A DNA stretch of 64,000 nt from Thermosporothrix hazakensis (GTDB lineage Bacteria > Chloroflexota > Ktedonobacteria > Ktedonobacterales > Ktedonobacteraceae), in assembly GCF_003253565.1 (NCBI RefSeq), contig NZ_QKUF01000023.1:1-64000 (forward strand). Reading direction: 5' to 3'. Under the pieces are notes generated by a model, which did not search any database, was not told where the DNA came from, and saw only the letters and a program-made list of their open reading frames with translations. This document shows, piece after piece, positions 42,434 through 51,930 of the stretch (its first letter is position 1; each line of letters starts with the position of its first letter). The position numbers and the translations under genes were made by a program.

Positions 42434-42982
42434 TTAAAGGACCTTCTTCAACGCCTCATCATAGGCTTTTGCCTGCGTCGGCGTGAACGCTTTGGAGACG
42501 CGCAGTATGACCGATCCGTGGATGTATTCATACTCAGCGAACAGTGCGCTCCCCGATTGAGAGAGAGCCTGCAAGTACTGGAAACGCTTCTGCGCGGTCT
42601 GCTCATTCTCAAATACCTCAATAGAGCCGCCTTCATCGATGCTGATTTCAGCGCCGCTGTTCGTGGTCGCTTCAAGTGAGGTATCTTTGAAGTTCACCTT
42701 GCTGGTATACTGGCCCGGCCTGCCAAGAAGCTTGTTCGGGTCGTTTTCCTCGGTATAGGTGAAGCTTTCCCCGATCTTGAGACCCTGTGCTTTCAACGCC
42801 TTCAGGATCTCGTCGGCGGTCTTCGGTTTGGCCGGTGTCGGCGAGGGCGTTGGGGTTGGCGCTGCGGTGGTAGGCTGTGCTGTCGGTGAAGATTGGGCTG
42901 GGGATGAAGTCTCTCCACAGGCGGCGAGAAGACAACACAGGAGCAGTGCAAACAAGAGGATAGTGACCTTTTTGATTTTCAT
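42434..42982 (-). CDS. Lipoprotein, unknown function
   Basis: 182 residues. Signal peptide with lipobox LLAAC (about residues 17-21) predicts lipid attachment and outer-face display. A Pro/Thr/Ser-rich linker (25-53) follows, then a globular domain beginning TADEILKALKAQGLKIGESF with EISIDEGGSIEVFENEQ and HGSVILRVSKAFTPTQAKAY. The beta-alpha pattern suggests a ligand-binding or sensor fold, family not recognised. Start is ATG 42982; an upstream in-frame TTG is less likely. Confidence 0.8.
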   Translation of the reverse strand: MKIKKVTILLFALLLCCLLAACGETSSPAQSSPTAQPTTAAPTPTPSPTPAKPKTADEILKALKAQGLKIGESFTYTEENDPNKLLGRPGQYTSKVNFKDTSLEATTNSGAEISIDEGGSIEVFENEQTAQKRFQYLQALSQSGSALFAEYEYIHGSVILRVSKAFTPTQAKAYDEALKKVL

Positions 42983-43249
42983 GGGCAATATGCCTTTTCT
43001 AGATGGAAAGATTGAAATACCTCAGCAGTATAACGGAAGAAGCGACAAAGCACAAGGGCTTTTGGCTGCAAGCCCTAAAAAATCCTTGTTTTTGTATATA
43101 TCTGCGTTTTCGCTTCTCATACATGTTGTCTTTTGCGCTCAGGACATTGTTGCAAAGGAGCTAGCAATCAGCTTGCGTGTAGAGAAGGAAGCTTGCAGCC
43201 CGGGAAGCTCCTCCTGTACCAGGAAACAACGGCGACAGGATGCGCGCAG
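42983..43249. other. Intergenic region without recognised gene
   Basis: Contains the upstream region of the lipoprotein gene on the minus strand. Nothing else seen. Confidence 0.4.
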
Positions 43250-43286
43250 AAAAGAAAGACCCCTCCCGGTTCTGTTCAGGAGGGGA
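43250..43286 (-). terminator. Terminator of the TMEM175-like gene
   Basis: On the minus strand CCCCTCC (43285-43279) pairs with GGAGGGG (43266-43260), followed by TCTTTCTTTT. Confidence 0.7.
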
Positions 43287-43305
43287 TTGTGCTCCGGAAT
43301 GCGCT

Positions 43306-43989
43306 CTATTTTTTTGCTTGCGGTTTGGTGGCAGGTCGGGGTTTTCGTGGAGTCCAGGGAAGATGTACGAGATAGGCAAACACTGGTATCAGCATCCACG
43401 AGAAGGGCAGATAGTAGGCCCCATCAGGAAAGAACAGGAAGAGCAGGGAAGCGACAAAAACGACTGGCGGAACCAATGCGCTGCGGAGGCGATGATCCAT
43501 GTGCCGCAAGATGGTCGGATCTTCAGGCGCCAGGTTGCGATGGAATCGCGTATAGAACAAGATGAATACAGAGGCGATACCACAAAAGGCCAGGTTGAGT
43601 GTATAGAAGACAGTCAGGATAGGAACGCCATAATACGTGCCGAAGAAATTGGTTGAGACGGGGATGAGCGCGATAATGAAAAGCAGGATGAGATGCGCCT
43701 TTGTTAGTCTATCATTGATGTGCTCGACGTTTGCCATCAGGCGCCGATGCGCCATCCAGTAGTTCGCGATCACAAGGAAGCTCACAATATAGCTGAGGAA
43801 TTGGGGGAAGAGCTCAAAGAACTTCTCGGTGATCAGGGCATGGTTGCGCGGGTCGAGCCCTTCCGGAAGCCGGATATCAATCACCAGCAGCGTAATCGCG
43901 ATGGCAAAAATGCCGTCACTGAGCGCAACCAGGCGATCCTTGCTATACCACTTCTCGGGGTCGGCCATCTGTTGTTTCTCTAACTTCAT
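43306..43989 (-). CDS. TMEM175-family potassium channel-like protein
   Basis: 227 residues. The first helix reads RLVALSDGIFAIAITLLVID, the R-x3-FSD-like signature of TMEM175 (DUF1211) channels, in which this helix lines the pore. Helices follow at about 62-80, 100-118, 124-142 and 170-190. The eukaryotic protein has two six-helix repeats; bacterial forms like this have one and assemble as tetramers. A charged tail ends PRKPRPATKPQAKK. The strict FSD here is LSD. ATG at 43989 follows CTGGAG. Role in K+ leak or acid response is inferred from the family. Confidence 0.85.
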   Translation of the reverse strand: MKLEKQQMADPEKWYSKDRLVALSDGIFAIAITLLVIDIRLPEGLDPRNHALITEKFFELFPQFLSYIVSFLVIANYWMAHRRLMANVEHINDRLTKAHLILLFIIALIPVSTNFFGTYYGVPILTVFYTLNLAFCGIASVFILFYTRFHRNLAPEDPTILRHMDHRLRSALVPPVVFVASLLFLFFPDGAYYLPFSWMLIPVFAYLVHLPWTPRKPRPATKPQAKK

Positions 43990-44505
43990 GTACTACTCCA
44001 GAGAATACGAATTAGCGGTTGTTCTGTTCGTGTGAGAGCACGCGGTAAAGGGGCCACATGCCTTTCTGTTCAAACAGCATCTGTTCCATCGCATTATAAC
44101 ATAGGCTGAGTATGAGTTCAGGCAAAAAGAGGGTGAATATGCAGATGTACGAGCTCATATGCCGTTTTTGGCTGTTCACGATCCATTCGCGTCCTGCGCG
44201 ATCGATGATCAGGACTGTGGAGTCCTATTTTGTGCTGGATGGATGCCGGGATGTACTGGCGGTGCCGAGCGCTGGAATGGCCTGCCTCCTCTGTTGACGT
44301 GTAGCTCGAACAAGAAAAGGAGAAAAATACTGGAAAAAAGAGAAACGTTGACAGAAAGAAAGAGATCATGCTATGCTTGCCCTGTAGCTGAAAGAGCAGA
44401 AAAAAGGAAGCGATGCTACTCAAACTCTATAGATGAGCTATTCGGTTACGGGACCAGCTTTTGTTGTGATTCGTGCAGGAATCAGGTTGGGGAGGATTCG
44501 TCAGG
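43990..44505. other. Intergenic region without recognised gene
   Basis: About 515 bases. Short frames have no start signals. The promoter of the six-module protein must lie here. GGGGAGGA at 44489-44496 is its ribosome binding site. Confidence 0.4.
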
Positions 44506-45780
44506 ATGCGTGTACCAGATCCTATCTCTTTCACCGATGGGCAGCGACACTATATCACTTTAAATGCGCTGGCTCATCTACTTCAGATACGCCACAGGAC
44601 GCTTCGGAGATTGCTTTTCTCGTTTCACATGGTGCCACATAGATTCCCGAAACTCTCGTCGCTGTATCTTCGCGAAGAGGATGCGAGGCGGCTGTGTGAC
44701 TACTTCGCGCAACTACGCAGGCATGAAGAGCAACGCGACTGCGTCACGATGGATGAGATTGAATATATTTCTGTACAGGCTGCGGCGCGCCTGTTAGGGA
44801 TATCACCTGTTCTCCTGAGATGCTATCAGAAACGCTATGGCTTTGAGACAACAACATTCCCTCTATGCAGGGGAGTCTTTCTGCGTCTGGCGGACATCGA
44901 AGGATTGCAGAGGCGTACGTCCATTCTGCCTGAGAATTCAGAGGAGTTTCTGCCGATCTCAAAAGCGGCAGCCCTGCTCGATACAAGTGGGAAGAAAGTG
45001 TATGCCTATCTCCAGCGGGCGGGTGCGCCATTGTATATGCGCTCCTCCGGCTCGACGCTGTACATGAGAAAGTGTGATCTGGAAACGATCAAGGAGTTGC
45101 ACGAGCGTGAAGAACGGGCCACTCGTCCCGCGCTTGTTTGTGATGAGACAGGGCAGAAGTATATTGCAATCACGTTTCTGGCAACGCTCTTCGAGCGCTC
45201 TGTGCAACGGATCAGAGTAAGAATCGCTGCCACGCCGATGACTATCTATAGCATTGATGGATCGCGATATATCGCCTATGAAGATGCGCTTCGAGTCGAT
45301 ATTCAGGGGGTGTTGCCAGCGGCTCCTTTGCGATGGGGGAGCGCGCAGTTGATCCAGCGTGCGGAGCTTGCCGTGCGGCTTCCGGGGCGAAAGATCTGTC
45401 TTGAGGGGTGTGACTATCTCTCGATTGAGGCCTGTGCATGGTCGCTCGGTGTTACAGCGTCGTGGGTGCTTGCCAGCGCGTTCCGCTCCTCTCTCCAGTT
45501 CTATCGGTTTCCGAGGCAGGGGAAAGCCTCTTTTCTCCGTCTGGCTGATTTGCTCACGCTGGCCCAACAAAAGCCGGTTGCCTTCTGGCTGGATGAGCAT
45601 GGTGAGGAATGGGTTTCGGTTTCGGCGGCTGTCTCGCTGCTTGATTGTCCGCGTTTTCTGCTTGAGCGATATATGCAAGCGTATAGTGTCGTGCCTGTTC
45701 CCTTGCAGAAGGTGCCCGGCTTATTTATCACCAGAGCTGACCTGTCTCTGTTGCGAGGCGTGATTGAGAAGGCCGAGTAG
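44506..45780 (+). CDS. Protein of six tandem helix-turn-helix-like modules
   Basis: 424 residues from ATG 44506 (GGGGAGGA ten bases upstream). Six copies of a 50-residue module occupy about 14-68, 86-136, 148-199, 218-265, 303-353 and 368-420. Each has a Y-I/L-S/T strand start, a helix with A-x-x-L-L-G/D-x-S-x-x-x-(L/V), a second helix, a short hairpin with Phe/Tyr, and a closing F-L/I-R-x-A-D-L. This is the layout of MerR/excisionase-like winged helix domains that bind DNA. Clear examples are ISVQAAARLLGISPVLL and SVSAAVSLLDCPRFLL. Modules diverge widely, so they are old duplications. A DNA-binding array or adapter scaffold is possible; I know no named family. Confidence 0.65.
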   Translation: MRVPDPISFTDGQRHYITLNALAHLLQIRHRTLRRLLFSFHMVPHRFPKLSSLYLREEDARRLCDYFAQLRRHEEQRDCVTMDEIEYISVQAAARLLGISPVLLRCYQKRYGFETTTFPLCRGVFLRLADIEGLQRRTSILPENSEEFLPISKAAALLDTSGKKVYAYLQRAGAPLYMRSSGSTLYMRKCDLETIKELHEREERATRPALVCDETGQKYIAITFLATLFERSVQRIRVRIAATPMTIYSIDGSRYIAYEDALRVDIQGVLPAAPLRWGSAQLIQRAELAVRLPGRKICLEGCDYLSIEACAWSLGVTASWVLASAFRSSLQFYRFPRQGKASFLRLADLLTLAQQKPVAFWLDEHGEEWVSVSAAVSLLDCPRFLLERYMQAYSVVPVPLQKVPGLFITRADLSLLRGVIEKAE

Positions 45781-46120
45781 GCTCGAGTAGCAAGAGGAGC
45801 CAGCGGACGGGTACTTCTGTGAAACGGCTCTGTCTGTTTGCGAGATGCTCTATTGATCGGGGTGGATATCTTCCTTTATATATAGAGTCCGAGGAGCGAC
45901 ACAGAGGGAGCTTGTCTGCCCGGGCACCTTTTCCGGTAAAGCGGTTGCTATCACTCAGGGAAGGGAAGCGCTTTTGTTTGCCCTTTCACGGGAGAAGGCG
46001 GCTGGTGAGCCAAAAAGAGCAGGATAGAAGAAGCGTTTTCTCGCCTCCTCGGGTAGACTGTCAAATAGAGATGCAGTGGAACTATGGATTGATCGAAAAG
46101 AGGAAAAAGGATAGAAACCC
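45781..46120. other. Intergenic region without recognised gene
   Basis: No gene, RNA or repeat recognised. GAAAAAGGATAG before 46121 is the ribosome binding site of the VOC gene. Confidence 0.4.
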
Positions 46121-46516
46121 ATGTTTGAAGATATTATTGCAACGGTGGTATTTGTACGTGATCTGGCAGGAAGTACAGCATTTTATCGTGATACACTCGA
46201 ACTTCTGCTTCTGGAGGAAGATGCTACATCTTCGACCTTCCGTCTCAATGCGGGCTGCCTGATCTTGCTCTCGGCGGAGGGCGCTGCTGATCTGCTCAAT
46301 ACCGATGCTTCGGCGTTAAGGCTTGATGGCGCTCCTCGTGGTCTGCTGGCTGCCAGTGTAAAGAATGTGGATGCAGCCTATGAGGAATTGACCGCAAAAG
46401 GGGTTTCGTTCTTCCGCCCTCCAACCGATCAGCCGTGGGGACTGCGAACAGCGCACTTTGCCGATCCAGAAGGCAATCTCTGGGAGATCAATCAGCCCAT
46501 AGCAGCAAACAAATAG
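46121..46516 (+). CDS. VOC-superfamily protein
   Basis: 131 residues. First half IIATVVFVRDLAGSTAFYRD, second half LAASVKNVDAAYEELTAKGV then AHFADPEGNLWEI. The Glu of the last strand (NLWEIN) is a usual metal ligand; the first-strand His is absent. AHF and WGLRTAHFADPEGNL match glyoxalase/dioxygenase-like antibiotic-resistance proteins. ATG follows AAGGAT. Function unknown; it is a paralogue-level relative of the VOC protein at 20243 but not close. Confidence 0.87.
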   Translation: MFEDIIATVVFVRDLAGSTAFYRDTLELLLLEEDATSSTFRLNAGCLILLSAEGAADLLNTDASALRLDGAPRGLLAASVKNVDAAYEELTAKGVSFFRPPTDQPWGLRTAHFADPEGNLWEINQPIAANK

Positions 46517-46569
46517 CGATCCGGACCGCGTGAGGCAAAAAGTCTGTGCAAACGCGGTCCGCGCTGTTG

Positions 46570-47361
46570 TTAGCGGCTCCATCCCAGGGCACGGAACCAC
46601 TGAAGGCACTGTGGGCCCCAGCTCTCCTGAAGGCCAAAGCCGTGACCGCCGAGGTTATCGCGAACGTAGGTGTATGACACGCCTGCGCGTTGCAGGCTCG
46701 CGGCATAGCGATCTGAGTGCGCGACGAGGATATAGCCGTCCTCGGTCGAATGGACAAGGAAGGCCGGTGATGTCTGTGCCGTGACATGGTTCTCGCTGCT
46801 GAAGAGGTCCATTTGTTTCGCATCGGGCGTCCTTCCCAGAAGCGTTTCAAAGATCTCGGGATTCATGGTGGTGCTGATTACCGGATAGATCAGGGCGTGA
46901 GCGTTCAGGTGAGAGGACTGGAGCTCGATCGGGTCTGCGGCCTTCGGTTGCCCGGGCTCGGGGTGCGTCGCGACCATGCTGGTCAGGTGGCCTCCCGCCG
47001 AAAAGCCGAGCATCCCTATTCGTTCGGGATCAAGTCCCCAGGAAAGGGCGTGATGGCGCACGAAGCGAACGGCTCGCTGAGCGTCTTGCAGGGGAATCGG
47101 ATGGTGATAGGCGGGGGCATGTCGATAGCGCAAGACGAAGGTTGTCAGACCATGTTGAGCTAACCATTGCGCGACGGGAGCGCCTTCATGATCGGCAAGC
47201 ATTCTATAGCCTCCGCCGGGACAGACGATCACCACGGCACCGGTTGCTCGCTCCGGCGATGGCAGAAATGCCTGAAGAGTTGGCATATCCTGTGCTGGTA
47301 TTTCAGAAGAAGGGGACGCCCAGAGCGGAAAAAGAGCGTTCTGTGTCAGGGATATCTGCAT
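46570..47361 (-). CDS. Alpha/beta hydrolase, acetyl-esterase type
   Basis: 263 residues. VVIVCPGGGYRMLADHEGAP matches the oxyanion-hole HGGG-like loop of BD-FAE/acetylxylan-esterase hydrolases. GMLGFSAGGHLTSM holds the nucleophile Ser in GxSxGG. VHSTEDGYILV has the acid Asp, and GGHGFG the catalytic His. No signal peptide, so it is cytoplasmic. Such enzymes deacetylate imported sugars or xylo-oligosaccharides, which fits the nearby glycosidase. The start ATG at 47361 lacks a strong ribosome binding site. Confidence 0.87.
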   Translation of the reverse strand: MQISLTQNALFPLWASPSSEIPAQDMPTLQAFLPSPERATGAVVIVCPGGGYRMLADHEGAPVAQWLAQHGLTTFVLRYRHAPAYHHPIPLQDAQRAVRFVRHHALSWGLDPERIGMLGFSAGGHLTSMVATHPEPGQPKAADPIELQSSHLNAHALIYPVISTTMNPEIFETLLGRTPDAKQMDLFSSENHVTAQTSPAFLVHSTEDGYILVAHSDRYAASLQRAGVSYTYVRDNLGGHGFGLQESWGPQCLQWFRALGWSR

Positions 47362-47695
47362 TGGTTAAACCCGCTTTCTTTGTCGGATATGTTGTCGAAA
47401 GATCGTCTTAAAAGCCTGGTTTGAAAACTCTATCGCGTACGAACCCGCTTGTAAAGAGGGAACAGGAGAAAACCCGCTCGCGCCTGTAAGCTTCTTGAAG
47501 CGAGACTCGTTGTTCCAGAGAAGCGGGTCACTTGCTTGCTTTCACCGGGGCGCCTCGCTTTCTCCTGTTCTTTGAGAGTGTTGTATTCGCTTGCCTGCAC
47601 GCATATGCAGGGAGCTGGCAGGCTATGGTTTCCCGCTCGGAGTCTGCTGTATGGCTCTTTGCATGCTACAGAAGTGAAGCATTATATACCGCGCT
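47362..47695. other. Intergenic region with long-range inverted repeat
   Basis: No gene. ACCCGCTT (47443-47450) and AAGCGGGT (47521-47528) could pair over 70 bases; their function is unclear. Confidence 0.4.
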
Positions 47696-49216
47696 TCAAA
47701 CGGGCTCTTCACTGGCAAGAGCCGGACGCATTCCCTGTTGAAGCTCATCAATAGTGCGCGCTTTGAGTCGGGCTGCTCCATGCGTGGAGCGCGGCCTGAC
47801 ACGGGTTCCCTTGCGTTCCGCTTCTTCAAGGCGCTGCTGTGCCCCGGCGATCTCACCGCGATACTGAGGGAGCCATTGTGCCTGAGCAACAAGCAACTCA
47901 TCGGTCATCTGCCAGACCTCTTCAGGGTTGCAGATGGCGGCAACCAGCGGATCGTGAAGCATGGCCTGCTTGAGCAACGTCACGTCACCGTGGACAGCGG
48001 CCTCCATACCCATTTCTTGCACGCGAATGCTGGCGGAGCAGGTCGCGGCACAGGCCAGCGGGAGCCGCCCCACAACGGGCATATTGATCCCGGTGCCGTC
48101 AACATAGCCGGGAATCTCGATAACACAGCCATCAGGCAGGTTCGAGATGTGCCCCTGATTGATCACGTTGAAGTGTCCTCGGTACACGCGACCCGTTTCC
48201 AGGGCCTCAATAATGTAAGAGCCGTGTTCTGAGCTGCGATGGTCCGGGGTGAACTCCATTGGCGGAGCCTGAAGCCAGCGCGGGAAATCAGTTTCAAACC
48301 AGTTGCGTTGCTCGCTGCAATGCCGCAAATAGCCGCCCGTCTCGCCATGAATCCAGTCGGAGAGATCGATCCATTGCGGAATCTCGGCGGGGCGTTTGCG
48401 GTACCAGGGGAGATACTCGCTCAGGTGTCCGTTCGACTCGGTGCTGTAGTAGCCAAAGCGCCGCAAGACATCGATACGCACCTTCTCAGTTTGCGGGTAT
48501 GTGGGATGTCCTTCAAAGAGTTCAAGCATACGAGGGATCATATCGATGCCGCGCCACTCTGCCTTGAGGAACCATGTCTGATGATTGATGCCAGCCGCGA
48601 TGACCGCTACATCCTGACTCTTCACCTGTTCATGTTCCGCAAGCAGGCCTTCTTTCTTCGCCCAGTGTTCGATGCAACTGGCGATCTGGGCATGTGCATG
48701 CTGAACGCCGTGACAGAGACCGATCGTCCGAACGCCGCCATACTGGTTACAGGCCCAGGTGTTCATTGCCATTGGATTCGCATAATTGAGAAGGAGTGCA
48801 TGCGAACTGGCGACCTCCCGAATATCGCGACAGATATCGAGCAAAACGGGGATAGTCCGTTGCGCATACATCAGCCCGCCCGCACAAATGGTATCGCCGA
48901 CACACTGATCAATACCATACTTCAGGGGGATATCGATATCTGTCTGAAAAGCGTCGAGCCCTCCCTGACGAATCACACAGAGGATATAGTCTGCCCCTTC
49001 CAGAGCGCGTCGACGGTTGGTGGTCGCCTCAATCGTGGCGGGCACCTGATTGGCCTCGATATCGCGCTTACAGAGCTGCGTCACCATATCCAGATTGCGC
49101 TGTGAGATATCGGTGAACGCGAAGGTCGTGTTTGCCAGTTCGGGGACGGTCAGGATGTCACCGAGAAGCTTCCGGGTAAAACCGATCGAGCCAGCGCCGA
49201 TAACTGCGATTTTCAT
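47696..49216 (-). CDS. GH4 alpha-galactosidase/alpha-glucosidase-like glycosidase
   Basis: 506 residues. KIAVIGAGSIGFTRKL is the NAD+-binding start of glycoside hydrolase family 4, whose members use NAD+ and Mn2+ and an oxidation-elimination mechanism. DTICAGGLMYAQRTIPVL, NYANPMAMNTWA and GLCHGVQ (Cys and His metal ligands) match the MelA-type branch. Length suits MelA (about 450-500). Cytoplasmic, acting on imported galactosides or glucosides. GAGGAGG precedes ATG 49216. Divergent AraC regulator at 49426 likely controls it. Confidence 0.92.
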   Translation of the reverse strand: MKIAVIGAGSIGFTRKLLGDILTVPELANTTFAFTDISQRNLDMVTQLCKRDIEANQVPATIEATTNRRRALEGADYILCVIRQGGLDAFQTDIDIPLKYGIDQCVGDTICAGGLMYAQRTIPVLLDICRDIREVASSHALLLNYANPMAMNTWACNQYGGVRTIGLCHGVQHAHAQIASCIEHWAKKEGLLAEHEQVKSQDVAVIAAGINHQTWFLKAEWRGIDMIPRMLELFEGHPTYPQTEKVRIDVLRRFGYYSTESNGHLSEYLPWYRKRPAEIPQWIDLSDWIHGETGGYLRHCSEQRNWFETDFPRWLQAPPMEFTPDHRSSEHGSYIIEALETGRVYRGHFNVINQGHISNLPDGCVIEIPGYVDGTGINMPVVGRLPLACAATCSASIRVQEMGMEAAVHGDVTLLKQAMLHDPLVAAICNPEEVWQMTDELLVAQAQWLPQYRGEIAGAQQRLEEAERKGTRVRPRSTHGAARLKARTIDELQQGMRPALASEEPV

Positions 49217-49425
49217 GCGAGTACTTCCTCCTCTTCAAGAACGCTCTTGCTCTCGTTTCAGCCTTTCTCTCTCAGTATAGTCAGCAGTGCACTGTTTGCA
49301 CAATGGTCTCTTTTTGCGCTGGATGGTCTATTTGTGATGGCTGAGAACGTCGGGTTGATGGTAAAAGAGAAGCTTGTATGGTATAGTTTTGAACAGCGGA
49401 CATCTACCAGTCAAGGAGCGGGTTG
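49217..49425. promoter_or_regulatory. Divergent promoter region of the GH4 and AraC genes
   Basis: 209 bases between divergent starts. Repeated GATGG (49322, 49337, 49356) occurs on the plus strand. No perfect inverted repeat found. AraC binding sites are expected here. Confidence 0.4.
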
Positions 49426-50328
49426 ATGGATCAACTGTTGCAGCGCTTGCGCCGGCTTCAGGCATCGCAGGAGGGCGCTTTGTATACCCCGCGCTATGGG
49501 GCGGAGGTGTATGGCGTGGCGCTGGAGAAGCGCACGGCGAGCGATTGTTATGATTGGGATGGCAGGAAGCGCGGCGGCGATGCTGCTCACCCATTTGTGG
49601 TGTTTCAGTACACGCTGGCCGGGCAGGGCTGCTATGCGGAAGGACAGACCGTCACCCGAATCCTCCCACAGACTGTTTTTCTGGCGGTTGTTCCCTCGGA
49701 CAGCCGGTATTATCTGCCTCCTGACTCGCCCGAATGGGTCTTTTGCTGGCTGATTATTCGTCATCCCTATGTTGTGCAGCGCCTGATGCAGCGCATCGCG
49801 AGCGTTGGCCCCATCATGCAACTGGATCCTTCGAGTATGGTGCTGGCGCGGGTTGTTCAGTTGCTTGAGGGGATCTACGATGGCACCTTTCATGACGTCT
49901 TCGCGGAAGAGCTGGCTCTGTTTCATTTCCTGATCGAGTATGAGCGGCTGGCCCATTCGCTGAGCTATGCGCCCGATGTGCGGGAGCAGCTCTTGCAGAA
50001 TGTCCGTTCGTACGTTTTGCAAACGCTCTGGAAGCCAATCGAGGTGGAACAGCTTGCGCGAAGATATGGCATGAGTCGCAGTCATTTCAGCCACTATTTC
50101 AAGCGGAACACCGGGCTATCGCCAGCTCAGTTTGTGATGCAGGTGCGCCTGGAAGAGGCCACGCAACGGCTCTTGCAGAGTGATCTCACGCTGGAAGTGA
50201 TCGCCCGCGAGACGGGATTTGCCAACGCCAATCATTTCTGTAAGGTCTTTCGGCGCCATATGTATCTCAGCCCCGGAGAGTTCCGACGACAGATGCGCCC
50301 GTTTTCGCGTCCCGGGAGTCGCCCATAA
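49426..50328 (+). CDS. AraC-family transcriptional regulator
   Basis: 300 residues. The N-terminal half is a cupin-like effector domain with FVVFQYTLAGQGCYAEG. The C-terminal domain holds two helix-turn-helix units: IEVEQLARRYGMSRSHFSHY and LTLEVIARETGFANANHFCK, then the signature FRRHMYLSPGEFRRQM. ATG 49426 follows AAGGAGCGGG. AraC proteins of this layout bind sugars and activate carbohydrate operons, here probably the divergent GH4 gene and perhaps the following transporter at 50486. Confidence 0.92.
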   Translation: MDQLLQRLRRLQASQEGALYTPRYGAEVYGVALEKRTASDCYDWDGRKRGGDAAHPFVVFQYTLAGQGCYAEGQTVTRILPQTVFLAVVPSDSRYYLPPDSPEWVFCWLIIRHPYVVQRLMQRIASVGPIMQLDPSSMVLARVVQLLEGIYDGTFHDVFAEELALFHFLIEYERLAHSLSYAPDVREQLLQNVRSYVLQTLWKPIEVEQLARRYGMSRSHFSHYFKRNTGLSPAQFVMQVRLEEATQRLLQSDLTLEVIARETGFANANHFCKVFRRHMYLSPGEFRRQMRPFSRPGSRP

Positions 50329-50485
50329 GCGACGAGACTACCCCTTTCTGTCTCCTCCTGTTTACGTATTTGTTTATATCCTCCATTTCCCTGTTTACGC
50401 AATATTTACACCTTCCTTTTTATACTTGCTAGAGATGAATCATCTGTTGAAGCGGCTGACGCTGTACGGTCAGCACGGAGGATCT

Positions 50486-51892
50486 ATGGCAAAGACGCAA
50501 CAAGACAAAACGATGCAACGTCAGATGATGACGGTTGTGCTCTCAAGCACCCTGGGAACCGCGATTGAGTGGTATGATTTTTTCCTCTATGGAACAATGG
50601 CCACCCTTGTCTTTCCGAAGCTCTTCTTCCCGGAATCGGATCCACTGGTAGGAACCCTGCTGGCGCTGGTCACGTTCCTTGTCGGCTTTGTGGCGCGACC
50701 CTTTGGCGGAGCGGTATTCGGGCACCTGGGTGATCGAATCGGGCGAAAATCGACGCTGGTAGCAACCCTCTTGCTGATGGGGATCTCGACGCTGGTCATC
50801 GGGTTTTTGCCGGGCTATGATGCGATCGGGATAGTTGCTCCGCTGTTGTTAACACTCTTTCGGCTCGGGCAGGGGCTTGGCGTTGGCGGCGAGTGGGGCG
50901 GCGCCGTCCTGCTGGCGCTTGAATATGGGCATAAGGAGCGGCGCGGCTTCTGGGCGAGCTGGCCGCAGATGGGGGCACCGATCGGGCTGGTCGTCTCAAC
51001 GTTTGTGGTGAACATTGTGAGCGCGATGACAGGGCCACAATTCCTGATCTGGGGCTGGCGCATTCCCTTCCTGGTCAGTGCCCTTTTAGTGCTGGTTGGT
51101 CTCTATATTCGCTTCAAAGTGATGGAGACGCCGCTGTTTGAGCAGGTGAAGGAGCAGAAGCGTGAGGCAAAGGCGCCCCTGCTGGATGTCTTTCGCTATA
51201 GCACGCCTGAAGTATTACTGAGTGCGGGTGCTCGCTTTGTTGAGCAGGCGCCATTCTACCTCTTCAGCGTCTTCGTCATCACCTATGGAACCGCCACTCT
51301 GAAAGTGGACAATAGCGTTGTCTTGAACGGGATCACGCTTGGGGCGGTGCTGGAGCTCTTCACTATACCCCTTTTCGGCTATCTCTCTGATCGCTACGGG
51401 CGTCGTCTCTGGTATCTGCTTGGTTGTGTGCTGATGGCACTCTTTGCCTTTCCCTATTTCTTGCTGATGAATAGCAGGAACTCATTCCTCATTATACTGG
51501 CCATCGTGCTCTCGTTGTTTATCTTCCATTCGTGGGTGTATGGCCCGCAGGCAGCGCTGATCGCGGAGCGTTTCGGCACCCGCTCGCGCTATAGCGGCGC
51601 ATCGTTGGGCTATCAGTTGGCGGCACCCTTTGCCGGTGGTCTGGCTCCTATCATCGCGCTGCTGCTGCTGAACGGGAAAACAAGTCTTGGAGCGCTTGGA
51701 CTTAAGCATGTGACTATTGCGATCGGGGCCGGCTCGTGGCAGGCCGTGGCGATCTATATGATTGTGCTCAGTCTGATCTCGTTCGTCTCGACATGGGGTC
51801 TCAAGGAGCTGAGCAAGGCCGATATCTCCGATACGCAAGCCTATACAATCGAAGAAGCGCCAGTCTCGCGTTTAGAGCCACACGAGGCCTGA
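50486..51892 (+). CDS. MHS-family MFS transporter (metabolite:H+ symporter)
   Basis: 468 residues, 12 transmembrane helices. STLGTAIEWYDFFLYGTMAT is the MHS-family helix 1 signature. GHLGDRIGRKSTLV is MFS motif A, and RLGQGLGVGGEWGGAVLLALE is the MHS helix 4 motif. The family includes KgtP, ProP and ShiA, importing organic acids, compatible solutes or shikimate. ATG 50486 with GGAGGATCT upstream. It follows the AraC gene in the same direction. Transport substrate cannot be told; sequence is related to the next gene. Confidence 0.9.
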   Translation: MAKTQQDKTMQRQMMTVVLSSTLGTAIEWYDFFLYGTMATLVFPKLFFPESDPLVGTLLALVTFLVGFVARPFGGAVFGHLGDRIGRKSTLVATLLLMGISTLVIGFLPGYDAIGIVAPLLLTLFRLGQGLGVGGEWGGAVLLALEYGHKERRGFWASWPQMGAPIGLVVSTFVVNIVSAMTGPQFLIWGWRIPFLVSALLVLVGLYIRFKVMETPLFEQVKEQKREAKAPLLDVFRYSTPEVLLSAGARFVEQAPFYLFSVFVITYGTATLKVDNSVVLNGITLGAVLELFTIPLFGYLSDRYGRRLWYLLGCVLMALFAFPYFLLMNSRNSFLIILAIVLSLFIFHSWVYGPQAALIAERFGTRSRYSGASLGYQLAAPFAGGLAPIIALLLLNGKTSLGALGLKHVTIAIGAGSWQAVAIYMIVLSLISFVSTWGLKELSKADISDTQAYTIEEAPVSRLEPHEA

Positions 51893-51901
51893 GCCGGTAG
51901 C

Positions 51902-51926
51902 GGGGACGCCATAACAGAGCGTCCCC
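51902..51926. terminator. Bidirectional terminator-like hairpin
   Basis: GGGGACGC (51902-51909) and GCGTCCCC (51919-51926) between two convergent transporter genes. Confidence 0.6.
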
Positions 51927-51930
51927 CATA

